Source of the DNA: Granulosicoccus antarcticus IMCC3135
Lineage (GTDB): Bacteria > Pseudomonadota > Gammaproteobacteria > Granulosicoccales > Granulosicoccaceae
Length of the DNA stretch: 64,000 nt
Direction: 5' to 3'
Assembly (NCBI RefSeq): GCF_002215215.1
Contig: NZ_CP018632.1
Span: 6,568,501-6,632,500, forward strand
Shown: in pieces, positions 32,734 to 41,186 of the stretch
Layout: the number at the start of each line of letters is the position of its first letter
How positions within the stretch are numbered: position 1 is the first letter of the stretch
Notes under the pieces: generated by a model
Told to the model about the DNA's origin: nothing
Database searches by the model: none
The model's input: the letters and a program-made list of their open reading frames with translations, nothing else
Position numbers and translations under genes: made by a program

Positions 32734-34536
32734 ATGCACAACACCCTGAAAACAGTGATCACCCAAAGGCATATTGAGCCCAGAGTGGCCGTAGAGGCGA
32801 TTGATTTCGTCTATGCAAACCTGATTGACGTCAGCCGGCTACAAGTATTGTTTCCGCTAATCATTGCCGTACTTTACTGGCCACTGGTGTCGCATAGCCT
32901 CATTGTTGTCTGGTGTATCGCCTCCATCAGCATATATTTGGCACGAATCTTTCTGGCACTGGCTTACAAACGCAAAGACCCCGATAACTATTCGCCCTAT
33001 CGCTGGGGACTGTATTTCACTGCCACCTGCCTTGTCTCCGGGCTGCTCTGGGGCACTTCAGGTTGGCTGTTCTTTGTCCCTGACGCTGAAAGTCAGCAAA
33101 CAATCCTGTATGTGTTGATTGTCGGTACGGCCGCAGGCGCCATCATCATTTCTTCCTACTGGATGATTGGCTACCTCGCTTATGCCATACCTGCGATCAG
33201 CCTGCTTTCCCTGAATCTGTTTTTCAGAGGTGATGTCGACGATGCAATATTGGGAGGCATATTGTTTTTGTATCTGGGCATGGTCATTGGCGTTGCTCGC
33301 AAGGTCAGAGTACAGGCCTATTCGGGTATCAATCTAAGATTCGACAATCTGGACCTTGTTGAACAGCTACGCGAACAGAAGCTGGAAGCGGAACGAAGCA
33401 ACAGGGCAAAAACACAATTTCTGGCAGCGGCTAATCACGATCTCAGGCAACCCGTCCATGCACTGTCTCTGCTGTCGTATTCGATCAAGTCAGAACTTGA
33501 CTCTGACAGAGGCAAGTCGCTCTACATACATCTGAGTCAGGCCATTGATAATTTGAGCAGCTTGTTATCTTCGTTACTGGACCTTTCTCAACTGGATGCG
33601 GGAGCCATGAAAGTCCAGCTGAGTGAATTCTCTGTCGCCTCAATTGCTGCTTCAGTACAGTCCGAGTATCAGTCTCTGGCCGAGGCCAGGAATATCACAT
33701 TGAAAGTCATTGCCTGTCGTGGCGGCGTGAGCACCGATTTTGTTCTTCTGCGCAGGCTGATCGGCAATCTGGTCAGTAATGCAATTCGTCATACCCATGC
33801 AGGCGGGGTGCTTGTCGCATTTCGCCATCGAGGCGAAAAAGTTCTGGTACAGGTCTGGGATACCGGAATCGGAATACCGGAAAGCGAGCACAAGGAAATA
33901 TTCCGGGAGTTTTATCAAGTCGCCAATCCTCAGCGCAACAGCGAAAACGGACTGGGTTTGGGATTGGCTATCTGCACACGTATAGCGAACTTGCTGCACA
34001 CCACCCTGACCCTGAAGTCTCAGGTGGACAAGGGGACACTATTGTCTTTCTGCCTTCCTTCAGCATTAACAACCATCGACCGTGCAGACGAGGTTATTCA
34101 CTTCGATACCGACATACTGACGCACAAAACTGTTCTTTTGATAGACGATGACTTGACGGGATTAAATGCCCTATCCAGTGTGCTGACTCAACACGGTATG
34201 CGAGTGACACAATCAGAAAGCTACGAGCGTGCAGAGGAGCTGGTATTCGATGTTGGCCTGCATCCAGACATCATCGTCAGCGATTTTCGTCTGGCCCAGC
34301 AAACCAATGGCATTGAGCTAATCAATCGCCTCCGACAACATCCTGCCTTGGTTAATACCCCGGCGATTCTGATTACCGGCGACACAGCCGTGGAAGTATT
34401 ACGCCAACTCCAGAACAGTGAAATTCCGGTCATCAACAAACCGGTATCAGCCAATACCCTGCTCCCCCGGATTCATGACTTGCTGATAGATTCCAACAAT
34501 CTTGCCGACGAACAATCAGGTTTGCGCATTCGGTAG
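32734..34536 (+). CDS. Hybrid sensor histidine kinase with a membrane sensor domain
   Basis: 600 aa. Five or six hydrophobic segments between residues 38 and 187 form a membrane sensor with no large periplasmic loop. A coiled coil (about 205-225) leads to HisKA with H235 in AAANHDLRQPVHAL, the ATPase domain (NLVSNAIRH, DTGIGIP, GLGLGLAI) and a C-terminal receiver at about 465-585 with acidic pocket IDDD and phospho-acceptor D517 (IIVSDFRL). The HDLRQP motif marks the RpfC/NahK-like subgroup. No response regulator is adjacent. The ligand is unknown. Confidence 0.92.
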   Translation: MHNTLKTVITQRHIEPRVAVEAIDFVYANLIDVSRLQVLFPLIIAVLYWPLVSHSLIVVWCIASISIYLARIFLALAYKRKDPDNYSPYRWGLYFTATCLVSGLLWGTSGWLFFVPDAESQQTILYVLIVGTAAGAIIISSYWMIGYLAYAIPAISLLSLNLFFRGDVDDAILGGILFLYLGMVIGVARKVRVQAYSGINLRFDNLDLVEQLREQKLEAERSNRAKTQFLAAANHDLRQPVHALSLLSYSIKSELDSDRGKSLYIHLSQAIDNLSSLLSSLLDLSQLDAGAMKVQLSEFSVASIAASVQSEYQSLAEARNITLKVIACRGGVSTDFVLLRRLIGNLVSNAIRHTHAGGVLVAFRHRGEKVLVQVWDTGIGIPESEHKEIFREFYQVANPQRNSENGLGLGLAICTRIANLLHTTLTLKSQVDKGTLLSFCLPSALTTIDRADEVIHFDTDILTHKTVLLIDDDLTGLNALSSVLTQHGMRVTQSESYERAEELVFDVGLHPDIIVSDFRLAQQTNGIELINRLRQHPALVNTPAILITGDTAVEVLRQLQNSEIPVINKPVSANTLLPRIHDLLIDSNNLADEQSGLRIR

Positions 34537-34591
34537 CGCCACTGTGATCGCTACGCCGGTGAACCCTGACTACTTGATCCTGTAATAACTG

Positions 34592-35125
34592 ATGAAAATA
34601 CTAGCCATCTCCGGAAGCCTGAGAGAAGTATCCTCCAATAGCCTTCTGCTCAGAATCCTGGGTAATCACACACCAGAGAACTGGAGTTTTTCTCTATACG
34701 AAGACTTGGGAAGCCTACCCATATTCAACCCTGACCTTGAAGATGAACTCACACCAGAAGCCGTCCAGAGCTTCTGCCACGAGGTTGCGCAGGCAGACGC
34801 TGTCATTATTTCATGCCCCGAATATGTGCGGGCAATCCCGGGAGGCCTCAAAAACTCGATTGACTGGCTCGTCTCCAGAGACGAGATCATTTCCAAACCC
34901 ATCGCACTCGTTCACGCCTCTCACCGTGGTGACGATATGCTGGCCTCACTGAGAATGGTATTGGCGACCGTATCAGAGCGGTTCGCAACAGATATTTTCC
35001 TGCGAATCCCTTTGAATTCGATGTCACTCGAGCAAGCTGAATCCGAGTTAGCGCAGCAAGAGAACATCGCCAGAATGATTGAGTTTCTGTGGCGGTTGGA
35101 AGCATTTTCTCAAGCTGGCAGTTGA
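34592..35125 (+). CDS. NAD(P)H-dependent FMN reductase
   Basis: A 177-aa flavodoxin-like protein of the FMN_red family. The phosphate-binding loop is ISGSLREVSSNS (6-17); PEYVRAIPGGLKNSIDWL near 89-106 is the second FMN contact and dimer segment. It reduces flavin or quinones using NAD(P)H in the cytoplasm. It lies 55 bp after the hybrid kinase gene on the same strand and converges on the EamA gene. No operon logic is evident. Confidence 0.87.
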   Translation: MKILAISGSLREVSSNSLLLRILGNHTPENWSFSLYEDLGSLPIFNPDLEDELTPEAVQSFCHEVAQADAVIISCPEYVRAIPGGLKNSIDWLVSRDEIISKPIALVHASHRGDDMLASLRMVLATVSERFATDIFLRIPLNSMSLEQAESELAQQENIARMIEFLWRLEAFSQAGS

Positions 35126-35154
35126 ACCGCTCGACGCGTGGAACCAGGCTATTT

Positions 35155-36069
35155 TCAGCGAGCCTGCCCCTCGGCCGCAGGAACAACCGCGACCGGTGCA
35201 AACTTGACAGCCTTGATAGAAAAAGAGGCGACTACCACGCCCAGCAGGATCATCAGACAACCGGCAAACTCAATGGCGTTGATTCTCTCACCCAGCACCA
35301 CGGCTGCCGAACCCAGCCCGAAGACTGGCACCATCATCGAAAACGGGGCAACCGCACTGGCAGGGTAACGAGATAACAGCCAGGTCCAGATACCACTGCC
35401 CGCCACGGTTGCTATCACACAGGTATAGACCAGGCCCGCAATTGCCCAAGGCGCATCAAATGTTGTCAACAGGCTTTGACCAATACGATCCGTGCCTTCC
35501 CACATGGCCGCCAAAACCAGCATGGGTAGTGGCGGTACAACACTCATCCATAGTGTGAATTGCAGAGGATTGGCAGGCTTTGCCGCTCGGGACGCCAGAT
35601 TGCCAAAGGCCCAGCCAAGTCCACCAAGGATGACTAGCGTGAAGGGCCAGAGCTCATCGACTCCGGCACGCTGACTGCCGACAACTGTGAGTCCGGCAAC
35701 CGCAAGTGCAAGACCAACAACCCGCGTCCTGCCAAGCAACTCCCCGGTGAACAGCGCAGCCAGTATGACCGTGAACGGCGCCGAACATTGCAGCACCAGC
35801 GATGCCAGTCCCGGAGGCATGCCAGCTGCCATCCCCCAGTACAGAAAGAAGAACTGCAGCACACCAAAACCAATGCCGTAACCCAGTAGATAACGGACAG
35901 GTACTTGCGGGCGTGGAATGAACAGCAGTGTCGGTATCGCAATGAGTGTCCAGCGCAAAGCGGCCAGAAAGAATGGAGGGTACTGCTCCAGGGAGGCGTG
36001 AATAGCAAGAAAATTCACGCCCCAGATGGCAGCAACGAGAAGAGCAAGTAGGCGATGTGTATTTGGCAT
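35155..36069 (-). CDS. EamA/DMT-family metabolite exporter (second LysR-linked copy)
   Basis: About 304 aa with ten hydrophobic segments in two repeats. LLVAAIWGVNFLAIHASL opens the first; PGLASLVLQCSAPFTVILAALFTGE closes it; ASAVAPFSMMVPVFGLGSAAVVLGERI closes the second and is typical of YdcZ/RhaT-like exporters (EamA/O-acetylserine exporter group). The start is taken at MPNTHRLL; MHSHAM five codons upstream is also possible. It is divergent from the LysR gene at 36152. A fragment of a close relative survives at 3776-3840. Confidence 0.88.
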   Translation of the reverse strand: MPNTHRLLALLVAAIWGVNFLAIHASLEQYPPFFLAALRWTLIAIPTLLFIPRPQVPVRYLLGYGIGFGVLQFFFLYWGMAAGMPPGLASLVLQCSAPFTVILAALFTGELLGRTRVVGLALAVAGLTVVGSQRAGVDELWPFTLVILGGLGWAFGNLASRAAKPANPLQFTLWMSVVPPLPMLVLAAMWEGTDRIGQSLLTTFDAPWAIAGLVYTCVIATVAGSGIWTWLLSRYPASAVAPFSMMVPVFGLGSAAVVLGERINAIEFAGCLMILLGVVVASFSIKAVKFAPVAVVPAAEGQAR

Positions 36070-36151
36070 GGCGTGAGAATGCACCTGTCAAATCATTAGA
36101 ACAACTGAATTGTTTTTCATCTATGATTAAATTTTTCTTAACATTCACGTC

Positions 36152-37072
36152 ATGGCTATCACTCTCGATCCACGCCATCTTGTCTTGCTACGGGAATTAT
36201 CCGCACGCGGCAGCATCACAGCGGTAGCTGCTGCCACCCACCGCACCCCATCAGCTATTTCGCAACAGCTGCGCGCAGCGTCACTTGATGTGGGCACCGC
36301 CCTGGTTGAGCGCAAAGGCCGAGGCATTCAGCTGACCGAAGCTGGACAACTGATGGCAGAAGCTGCCATTGAGGTTGATATCGCGCTTGAACGGGCACGC
36401 ACACGGGTAGAAGCCCTGATGCACTCCCCCATGGGTGTTGTACAGATCGCGGCATTGCCCAGTGCCGCCGAGTACCTGTTAGCGCCAACCATTGTCGAGC
36501 TGAGCAATGAGTCTATAGATGTTGTGCTTCAGGATGAGGACGTTGATGAACGTTCTTTCGCCGAGCTGGCCCGTGACAACGATATTGTCATTGGCCATAG
36601 CATGGTGAGCTCGATACCGACCGGCGCAGAGAACCTTAGCTGTGCCGTGATCTGCCGGGAACCCGTTGACATTGCCATGCCAGACACACACCGACTGGCA
36701 AATTCCGCCACCATTTGTCCCCAGGACCTGATCGGCGAGTCGTGGATCAGTGTTCCCATAGGCTTCCCCTTCCACACCGTGCTGCAAACCATCGAGCAGG
36801 TGACGGATAGCTCTGCCACCATCGTGCAGCGGGTACGCGATAACCGAGTGGTGGAAAGTCTGGTTGTTGCAGGCCTCGGCATTGCGCTGCTGCCCCGGTT
36901 CACAACCCGTCAGCGAGATGGCTTGGTACTGCGTCCGCTAGTGGACATTGCAGCACAGCGCTGGGTAGTTGCCATGTCAAGACAGGATCGGGCCGAACGT
37001 GCAGTGGTTCGCCGAGTGCTGGATGTGCTGCACGACGTGGGAGCACATATAGCGTGTGACACTACTCATTGA
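36152..37072 (+). CDS. LysR-family transcriptional regulator
   Basis: 306 aa. The winged HTH (LVLLRELSARGSITAVAAATHRTPSAISQQL, in pieces, residues 10-40) uses TPSAISQQL as recognition helix, as in the ArgP/IciA-like and YofA-like branch. The effector-binding domain begins near GVVQIAALPSAAEYLLAP. The start is 67-82 bp from that of the divergent EamA gene, so both promoters share the gap; a LysR-type operator is expected there, but I cannot single one out. Two LysR-EamA pairs occur in this window. Confidence 0.9.
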   Translation: MAITLDPRHLVLLRELSARGSITAVAAATHRTPSAISQQLRAASLDVGTALVERKGRGIQLTEAGQLMAEAAIEVDIALERARTRVEALMHSPMGVVQIAALPSAAEYLLAPTIVELSNESIDVVLQDEDVDERSFAELARDNDIVIGHSMVSSIPTGAENLSCAVICREPVDIAMPDTHRLANSATICPQDLIGESWISVPIGFPFHTVLQTIEQVTDSSATIVQRVRDNRVVESLVVAGLGIALLPRFTTRQRDGLVLRPLVDIAAQRWVVAMSRQDRAERAVVRRVLDVLHDVGAHIACDTTH

Positions 37073-37217
37073 GGACCGGAATCAGTCTCGCACATGCTGG
37101 AAATGTGCACTCTTGCAGCTCCATGTAAGAAGTTGGCCTGGCGCGCGTTCGATAACATCAGTACAACAATAACAAGTTTGCACGTAGGACAAAACGGAGC
37201 AAACGTGGTGTTACCGC

Positions 37218-38876
37218 ATGCCTATGAGTATAAATGTCGCGACCAGTCGAATGGCCGCGTACCCCGCGTACACGTATCCACAGAATAATTCGGCCGTTCA
37301 GCAAAGTTCTAGCGGCTCGTATCTGACCAGCCGAGAGGCCTTGCTTGGACTCACGCGCCTGATAAAGACGATTGAAGAACTTGAAAACAATATCTCGTTC
37401 TCCAAGAGTAAAGAGCCAGGGGTCTCTGAACTCATTTCCAATCAGGACCTTGGCTTGTATACCGGTGCCACTACCGCAACAACGCTAAGCTCTACAGAAG
37501 ACATCAACAACTATTTCACCAGCTACTCTCCAGAGCAGCCCGCCTGGCAAAGTTTTACTTCTTCTGATTTAACTCTCCATGGGACCTACGATGGCACCAA
37601 CGGTTCGGGGACGGCTGAATTTACTGTCAGCCAAGGTGGTTTCAGGAGTGTGAGTGCTATATCAATCGATGTATCGCTGCCCAATGGAGGTGGAACAGAG
37701 ACGATTACCACCAGCGCCCTGGACCCGGCATCCACCATTTATACACTGTCCAACGGACTGGGTATCTCCCTTTCTGCCGGGTATCTTGCCGATGACGACG
37801 TCGCCTCAACAACGATAAGCTTATCGACCACCGAGTCCATCAACCCTGACAATCCATTCAATGGAGTTGATAGCAACGGACCGCATTTCGAGAATGAACA
37901 GTTTGTATCCTCAGGCTCGTTCCAAGTCAATGGTGCAGTCATTACTGTCACAGACACTGACAGTGTCAACTCCATATTGTCGAAAATCAACGCATCCTCG
38001 GCGGGCGTTACCGCAACCTTCGACGCTGAAAGCGAAATCATTCACTTGACTCACAATACGTCAGGTTCCGCGAATGAGATAATTCTTTCAAACGATACTT
38101 CTGGCTTTCTCGAAGCCACCAAGTTAGCCAATGCCACCCAGGTAAGAGGATTGGATCATGAGCCAGATATGCCATTCTCATCGGTATCAGTCTTTAATCA
38201 AGTCAGCTCTGGAACACTGGCCGTTAACGGCTCGAACATAGCTCTGGACGTTAACAGTGACACCTTGAACAGTGTGCTGAGTGAACTTAACAACGCTCCC
38301 GGCAATGTCTCGGCAGAGCTCACCAACGCATCGCAACGGGTTTCAATAGCGGTGCTCATTGAACCCTATACCCTGTCGCTTTCCAGTGGCAGTACTCAGC
38401 TTTTCCCATCCTTGAAAATTGCAGATGGTGACTATCTGTTCAAGCAGACAGAGACGATTTCCTCCGCCAGCAGAAAACGCTCTTACCGAGCCGCCAATGA
38501 ATTGAAAAATTTTCAAGCCGAATTTGCCGATGCAGCCGTTCTGCTCAGACAATCTGCAGTCGAGCGAACCAATGATTTCGAAGAGGAGCTCTATGCTATT
38601 CAGGAAGACTATACGAAACGCTACGGTGCAGCTGCGCTCCAGTCATTCGGGATTAAATGGCGTGATTTTGATCAAGGCTTGATTGACTATTCCGAGGCTA
38701 CTCGTAAGAAATTCACCAAAGCGCTGCAACGCAATGACAAACTCGAACACATACTGGTAGGCAAAAATGATGCAGATGCTGGTTTGCTAGAGCAGATAAG
38801 CACGACTATCGAAGCCTTTGTCATAAAACAAGCCCGTGCTGGTGGTCACGGGCAAATAGTCAGTCTCTACGCTTAA
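37218..38876 (+). CDS. Orphan FliD-like protein with hook-IN repeats
   Basis: 552 aa, no signal peptide. Residues 1-80 are hydrophilic with a short helix. From about 230 on two repeats match the flagellin hook IN motif of FliD and FlgK: GSFQVNGAVITVTDTDSVNS and SGTLAVNGSNIALDVNSD, each followed by a long helix with NSILSKIN or NSVLSELN and an Ala-Thr-Phe strand. A weaker third copy may lie near 130-200. The last 120 residues are helical and charged. FliD caps the flagellum, but no flagellar gene is nearby. It may be a secreted adhesin or a cap of another filament. Confidence 0.55.
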   Translation: MPMSINVATSRMAAYPAYTYPQNNSAVQQSSSGSYLTSREALLGLTRLIKTIEELENNISFSKSKEPGVSELISNQDLGLYTGATTATTLSSTEDINNYFTSYSPEQPAWQSFTSSDLTLHGTYDGTNGSGTAEFTVSQGGFRSVSAISIDVSLPNGGGTETITTSALDPASTIYTLSNGLGISLSAGYLADDDVASTTISLSTTESINPDNPFNGVDSNGPHFENEQFVSSGSFQVNGAVITVTDTDSVNSILSKINASSAGVTATFDAESEIIHLTHNTSGSANEIILSNDTSGFLEATKLANATQVRGLDHEPDMPFSSVSVFNQVSSGTLAVNGSNIALDVNSDTLNSVLSELNNAPGNVSAELTNASQRVSIAVLIEPYTLSLSSGSTQLFPSLKIADGDYLFKQTETISSASRKRSYRAANELKNFQAEFADAAVLLRQSAVERTNDFEEELYAIQEDYTKRYGAAALQSFGIKWRDFDQGLIDYSEATRKKFTKALQRNDKLEHILVGKNDADAGLLEQISTTIEAFVIKQARAGGHGQIVSLYA

Positions 38877-38887
38877 GAGTCAATCAT

Positions 38888-40084
38888 TCAGGGCAACTCG
38901 ACAACTCCGCAGTCGCTCAAGATGCCGCTCAAAAAACACCCTCTTTTAAAGCTGCCTGCAATAATGTCAATCAGCGGAATCGCATCACCCGTGACAGACT
39001 CACCATCGGGCCGCAGAGCAACAAAGTCCACCAGCAAGTCACCAGCTTCGATGCTTATCTGCGATGTTGGATTCGCACTGAGAATCAGCTCGCCGCCATC
39101 ACTGGCAACCATTCTGATCTGACCGTTGAACGCTTCGGCGTTGCCCTGCGCATCCACTCGACTACCCGAGAGTATTGGATCGGTATTGATCGTTACCGTC
39201 TCGCCTTGTGTTGCCAGAGTCACAACCGCACCATCCGCATCAAGTTGGTAGCTCGAATCGTCACTACCATTGGGAATTGTCCTGACCAGCGACAGATGCA
39301 CATCTTCCAACGACTCAGCCGTTTGCGCATTCTCTGACTTGCTATAAGTCGCCAGTTCAACGGTACGTGTATCCCCGCTACCGAAATTGGCAGCCGAGTA
39401 GGCACTGACTTCGACGCTACCTGATAGCTCGTAAGCCAGATCTCCGGGAACACTCATCGCAAAGCCGCCCCAGCTGTTCAAGTGACCTGAACGGCCGCCT
39501 CGGCTGGCGCTGTAATCAGAGGCATCCATAACAAGAGTGCCGTCCAGTTGATAGTCACCGGCAGCGAATACACCACTTGCTTCCGAGTGCCGGCACGCAT
39601 CGAATGTGTAGGAGTCATGATCGGCAGCCAGGCTGCGCTCACTACCCAGACCGTCGCGTAACTGACCCGATGCATGGATCATTTGTCCACCCGCATTACA
39701 GCTATAAGCTGTGACTTGCGTTGGCGTGACAACGACTTCAGGTCCAAAACCATCCAGCGTCTCGAAGGTGGAATCTGGTTGTGGCATTGCCTCTGCGGCT
39801 GTAGCGATTTCTACCGCCAACTCGCGCACGTACAGGGATAGCCGATCAGCCTGAAAACCTGCCAGAGAAACAAGCAGATTCTGACCGACGAGTTCGAGTG
39901 CGACAGGTTCGTTATCCACGCTTCCACCATCAGTACCGGGGATGTCGCCTGTGCCGTTCGAATCGGGGTTCGGGTTATTGTCACTGCCTGCAGGCACATT
40001 GACCACAGGATCAGAACTGTTGTCGGAACTGCTGCAAGCTGCCATTACAAGGGCAATTGCAATAACAAGAATTCGGGGTTTCAT
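38888..40084 (-). CDS. Lipoprotein of unknown function
   Basis: 398 aa. A lipoprotein signal (MKPRILVIAIALVMAACSSS, lipobox MAAC) is followed by a Ser/Asp/Asn/Gly-rich linker to about 60. The rest is beta-rich with two Cys pairs near 130-165 (SCNAGGQM, DACRHSE) and near the C-terminus (RGCFLSGILSDCG). Asp+2 is absent (Ser+2), so outer-membrane sorting is expected. I know no family. It converges on the FliD-like gene (11 bp) and is divergent from the LysE exporter gene. Confidence 0.65.
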   Translation of the reverse strand: MKPRILVIAIALVMAACSSSDNSSDPVVNVPAGSDNNPNPDSNGTGDIPGTDGGSVDNEPVALELVGQNLLVSLAGFQADRLSLYVRELAVEIATAAEAMPQPDSTFETLDGFGPEVVVTPTQVTAYSCNAGGQMIHASGQLRDGLGSERSLAADHDSYTFDACRHSEASGVFAAGDYQLDGTLVMDASDYSASRGGRSGHLNSWGGFAMSVPGDLAYELSGSVEVSAYSAANFGSGDTRTVELATYSKSENAQTAESLEDVHLSLVRTIPNGSDDSSYQLDADGAVVTLATQGETVTINTDPILSGSRVDAQGNAEAFNGQIRMVASDGGELILSANPTSQISIEAGDLLVDFVALRPDGESVTGDAIPLIDIIAGSFKRGCFLSGILSDCGVVELP

Positions 40085-40360
40085 CGGTATCAGAGTAGCT
40101 CGTCAATCACCGCCTCAGTGGGGTGAGTCGCGCGAATATACGCTATTCCTTCAGGGACGCAAGGGCCTTATGACATTTTCTCAATGTTGTTGAAAAAGTC
40201 GCTGGTAGCAGCCTGTTTACAGTGCGAACACCAATGATACGGGACTCTAAATCAAGGCTACACAAGTCGACACAAGCGCATCGTTCAGCATACTATGCTC
40301 TGTTTTCGGCTGGATAAATCTACCAAGGTCGAAGCCCGCAAACGAAAGAGTCAATTTTCC

Positions 40361-40975
40361 ATGACATTAACCGTCTGGTTGTCACTGTTCACCATCTGCC
40401 TTCTGGGCGCAATGTCACCTGGCCCCAGCTTGGCCATTGTTGCCAGACACGCCCTTGCAGGCGGCCGCAAGAATGGTTTGGCAACCGCATGGGCGCATGC
40501 CTTCGGCATCGGTATCTATGCTTTTATCACCCTGATAGGACTTGCGGTTCTGCTGCAGCAAAGCCCGCTACTGTTCAAGTACATCAGCCTGGCAGGTGCA
40601 GCCTACCTGGCCTATCTGGGATTCAACGCCTTGCGCTCGAAAGGCGGGATTGCCGCAAAACTGGAAGCCGGAGAAGACACAACGATTTTACAGTCAGCTC
40701 GCGAAGGTTTTCTGATCTCCATATTCAGCCCCAAAATCGCCCTGTTCTTCATCGCCCTGTTCAGTCAGTTCGTGGCCCTGGGCAACGAGCTGAGCAATCA
40801 GGTGATCATCGTGGCAACGCCCTTCGTGATCGACGGCCTGTGGTACACCTTCATCACTCTGGTTCTGTCCCACTCGCTGGTGGTTGATCGCATTCGTTCA
40901 AAGGCCGTGCTGATCGATCGCTTGTCGGGCGTTGTACTGATTCTGCTGGCTATTCGTGTGGCGATGATGGCCTAA
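40361..40975 (+). CDS. LysE/RhtB-family amino-acid exporter
   Basis: 204 aa with six hydrophobic segments. The family signature is GAMSPGPSLAIVARHALAGGRKNG near 16-39 and AAYLAYLGFNALRS near 75-88, then the loop FLISIFSPKIALFF near 113-126. It exports amino acids or their analogues across the inner membrane. The start at 40361 is chosen because the first helix begins there; the upstream in-frame codons are charged and not typical. The stop codon TAA at 40973-40975 touches a 157-bp palindromic element. Confidence 0.9.
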   Translation: MTLTVWLSLFTICLLGAMSPGPSLAIVARHALAGGRKNGLATAWAHAFGIGIYAFITLIGLAVLLQQSPLLFKYISLAGAAYLAYLGFNALRSKGGIAAKLEAGEDTTILQSAREGFLISIFSPKIALFFIALFSQFVALGNELSNQVIIVATPFVIDGLWYTFITLVLSHSLVVDRIRSKAVLIDRLSGVVLILLAIRVAMMA

Positions 40976-41132
40976 GGGATCGTGAAACAATTAACTATCA
41001 TTTTCAGTCGTCCCTGCATCCTGCCCTGCGGCGTTGTTCGGCGGTTGAATAGCAAGCTATTCGCCCTTCTCACGCCTTGCCGGGCAGGCGCTGGAACACC
41101 TGAAAATTGATACTTAATTATTTCACGATCCC
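40976..41132. mobile_element. 157-bp MITE-like palindromic element
   Basis: The ends are inverted repeats of about 32 bp: GGGATCGTGAAAcAATTAA at 40976 and its mirror ending TTTCACGATCCC at 41132, with two mismatches and one gap. Inside, CCTGCCC and GGGCAGG arms pair, and GAATAGC-AA-GCTATTC forms the apex, so the whole element can fold into one long hairpin. TAA directly abuts each end (40973-40975 and 41133-41135), which looks like a 3-bp target duplication. It carries no gene and lies between converging genes, where it can also act as a terminator. Confidence 0.6.
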
Positions 41133-41186
41133 TAAGAGGCCGTGAACTCGCTTCAACTGCCGGCCCTGAGGCCGGCGTCAGCAAGA

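Noticed and set aside
37218-38876. True flagellar cap gene fliD
   Set aside because: There are no flagellar neighbours, and typical FliD terminal domains are not clear; only the hook-IN repeats match.
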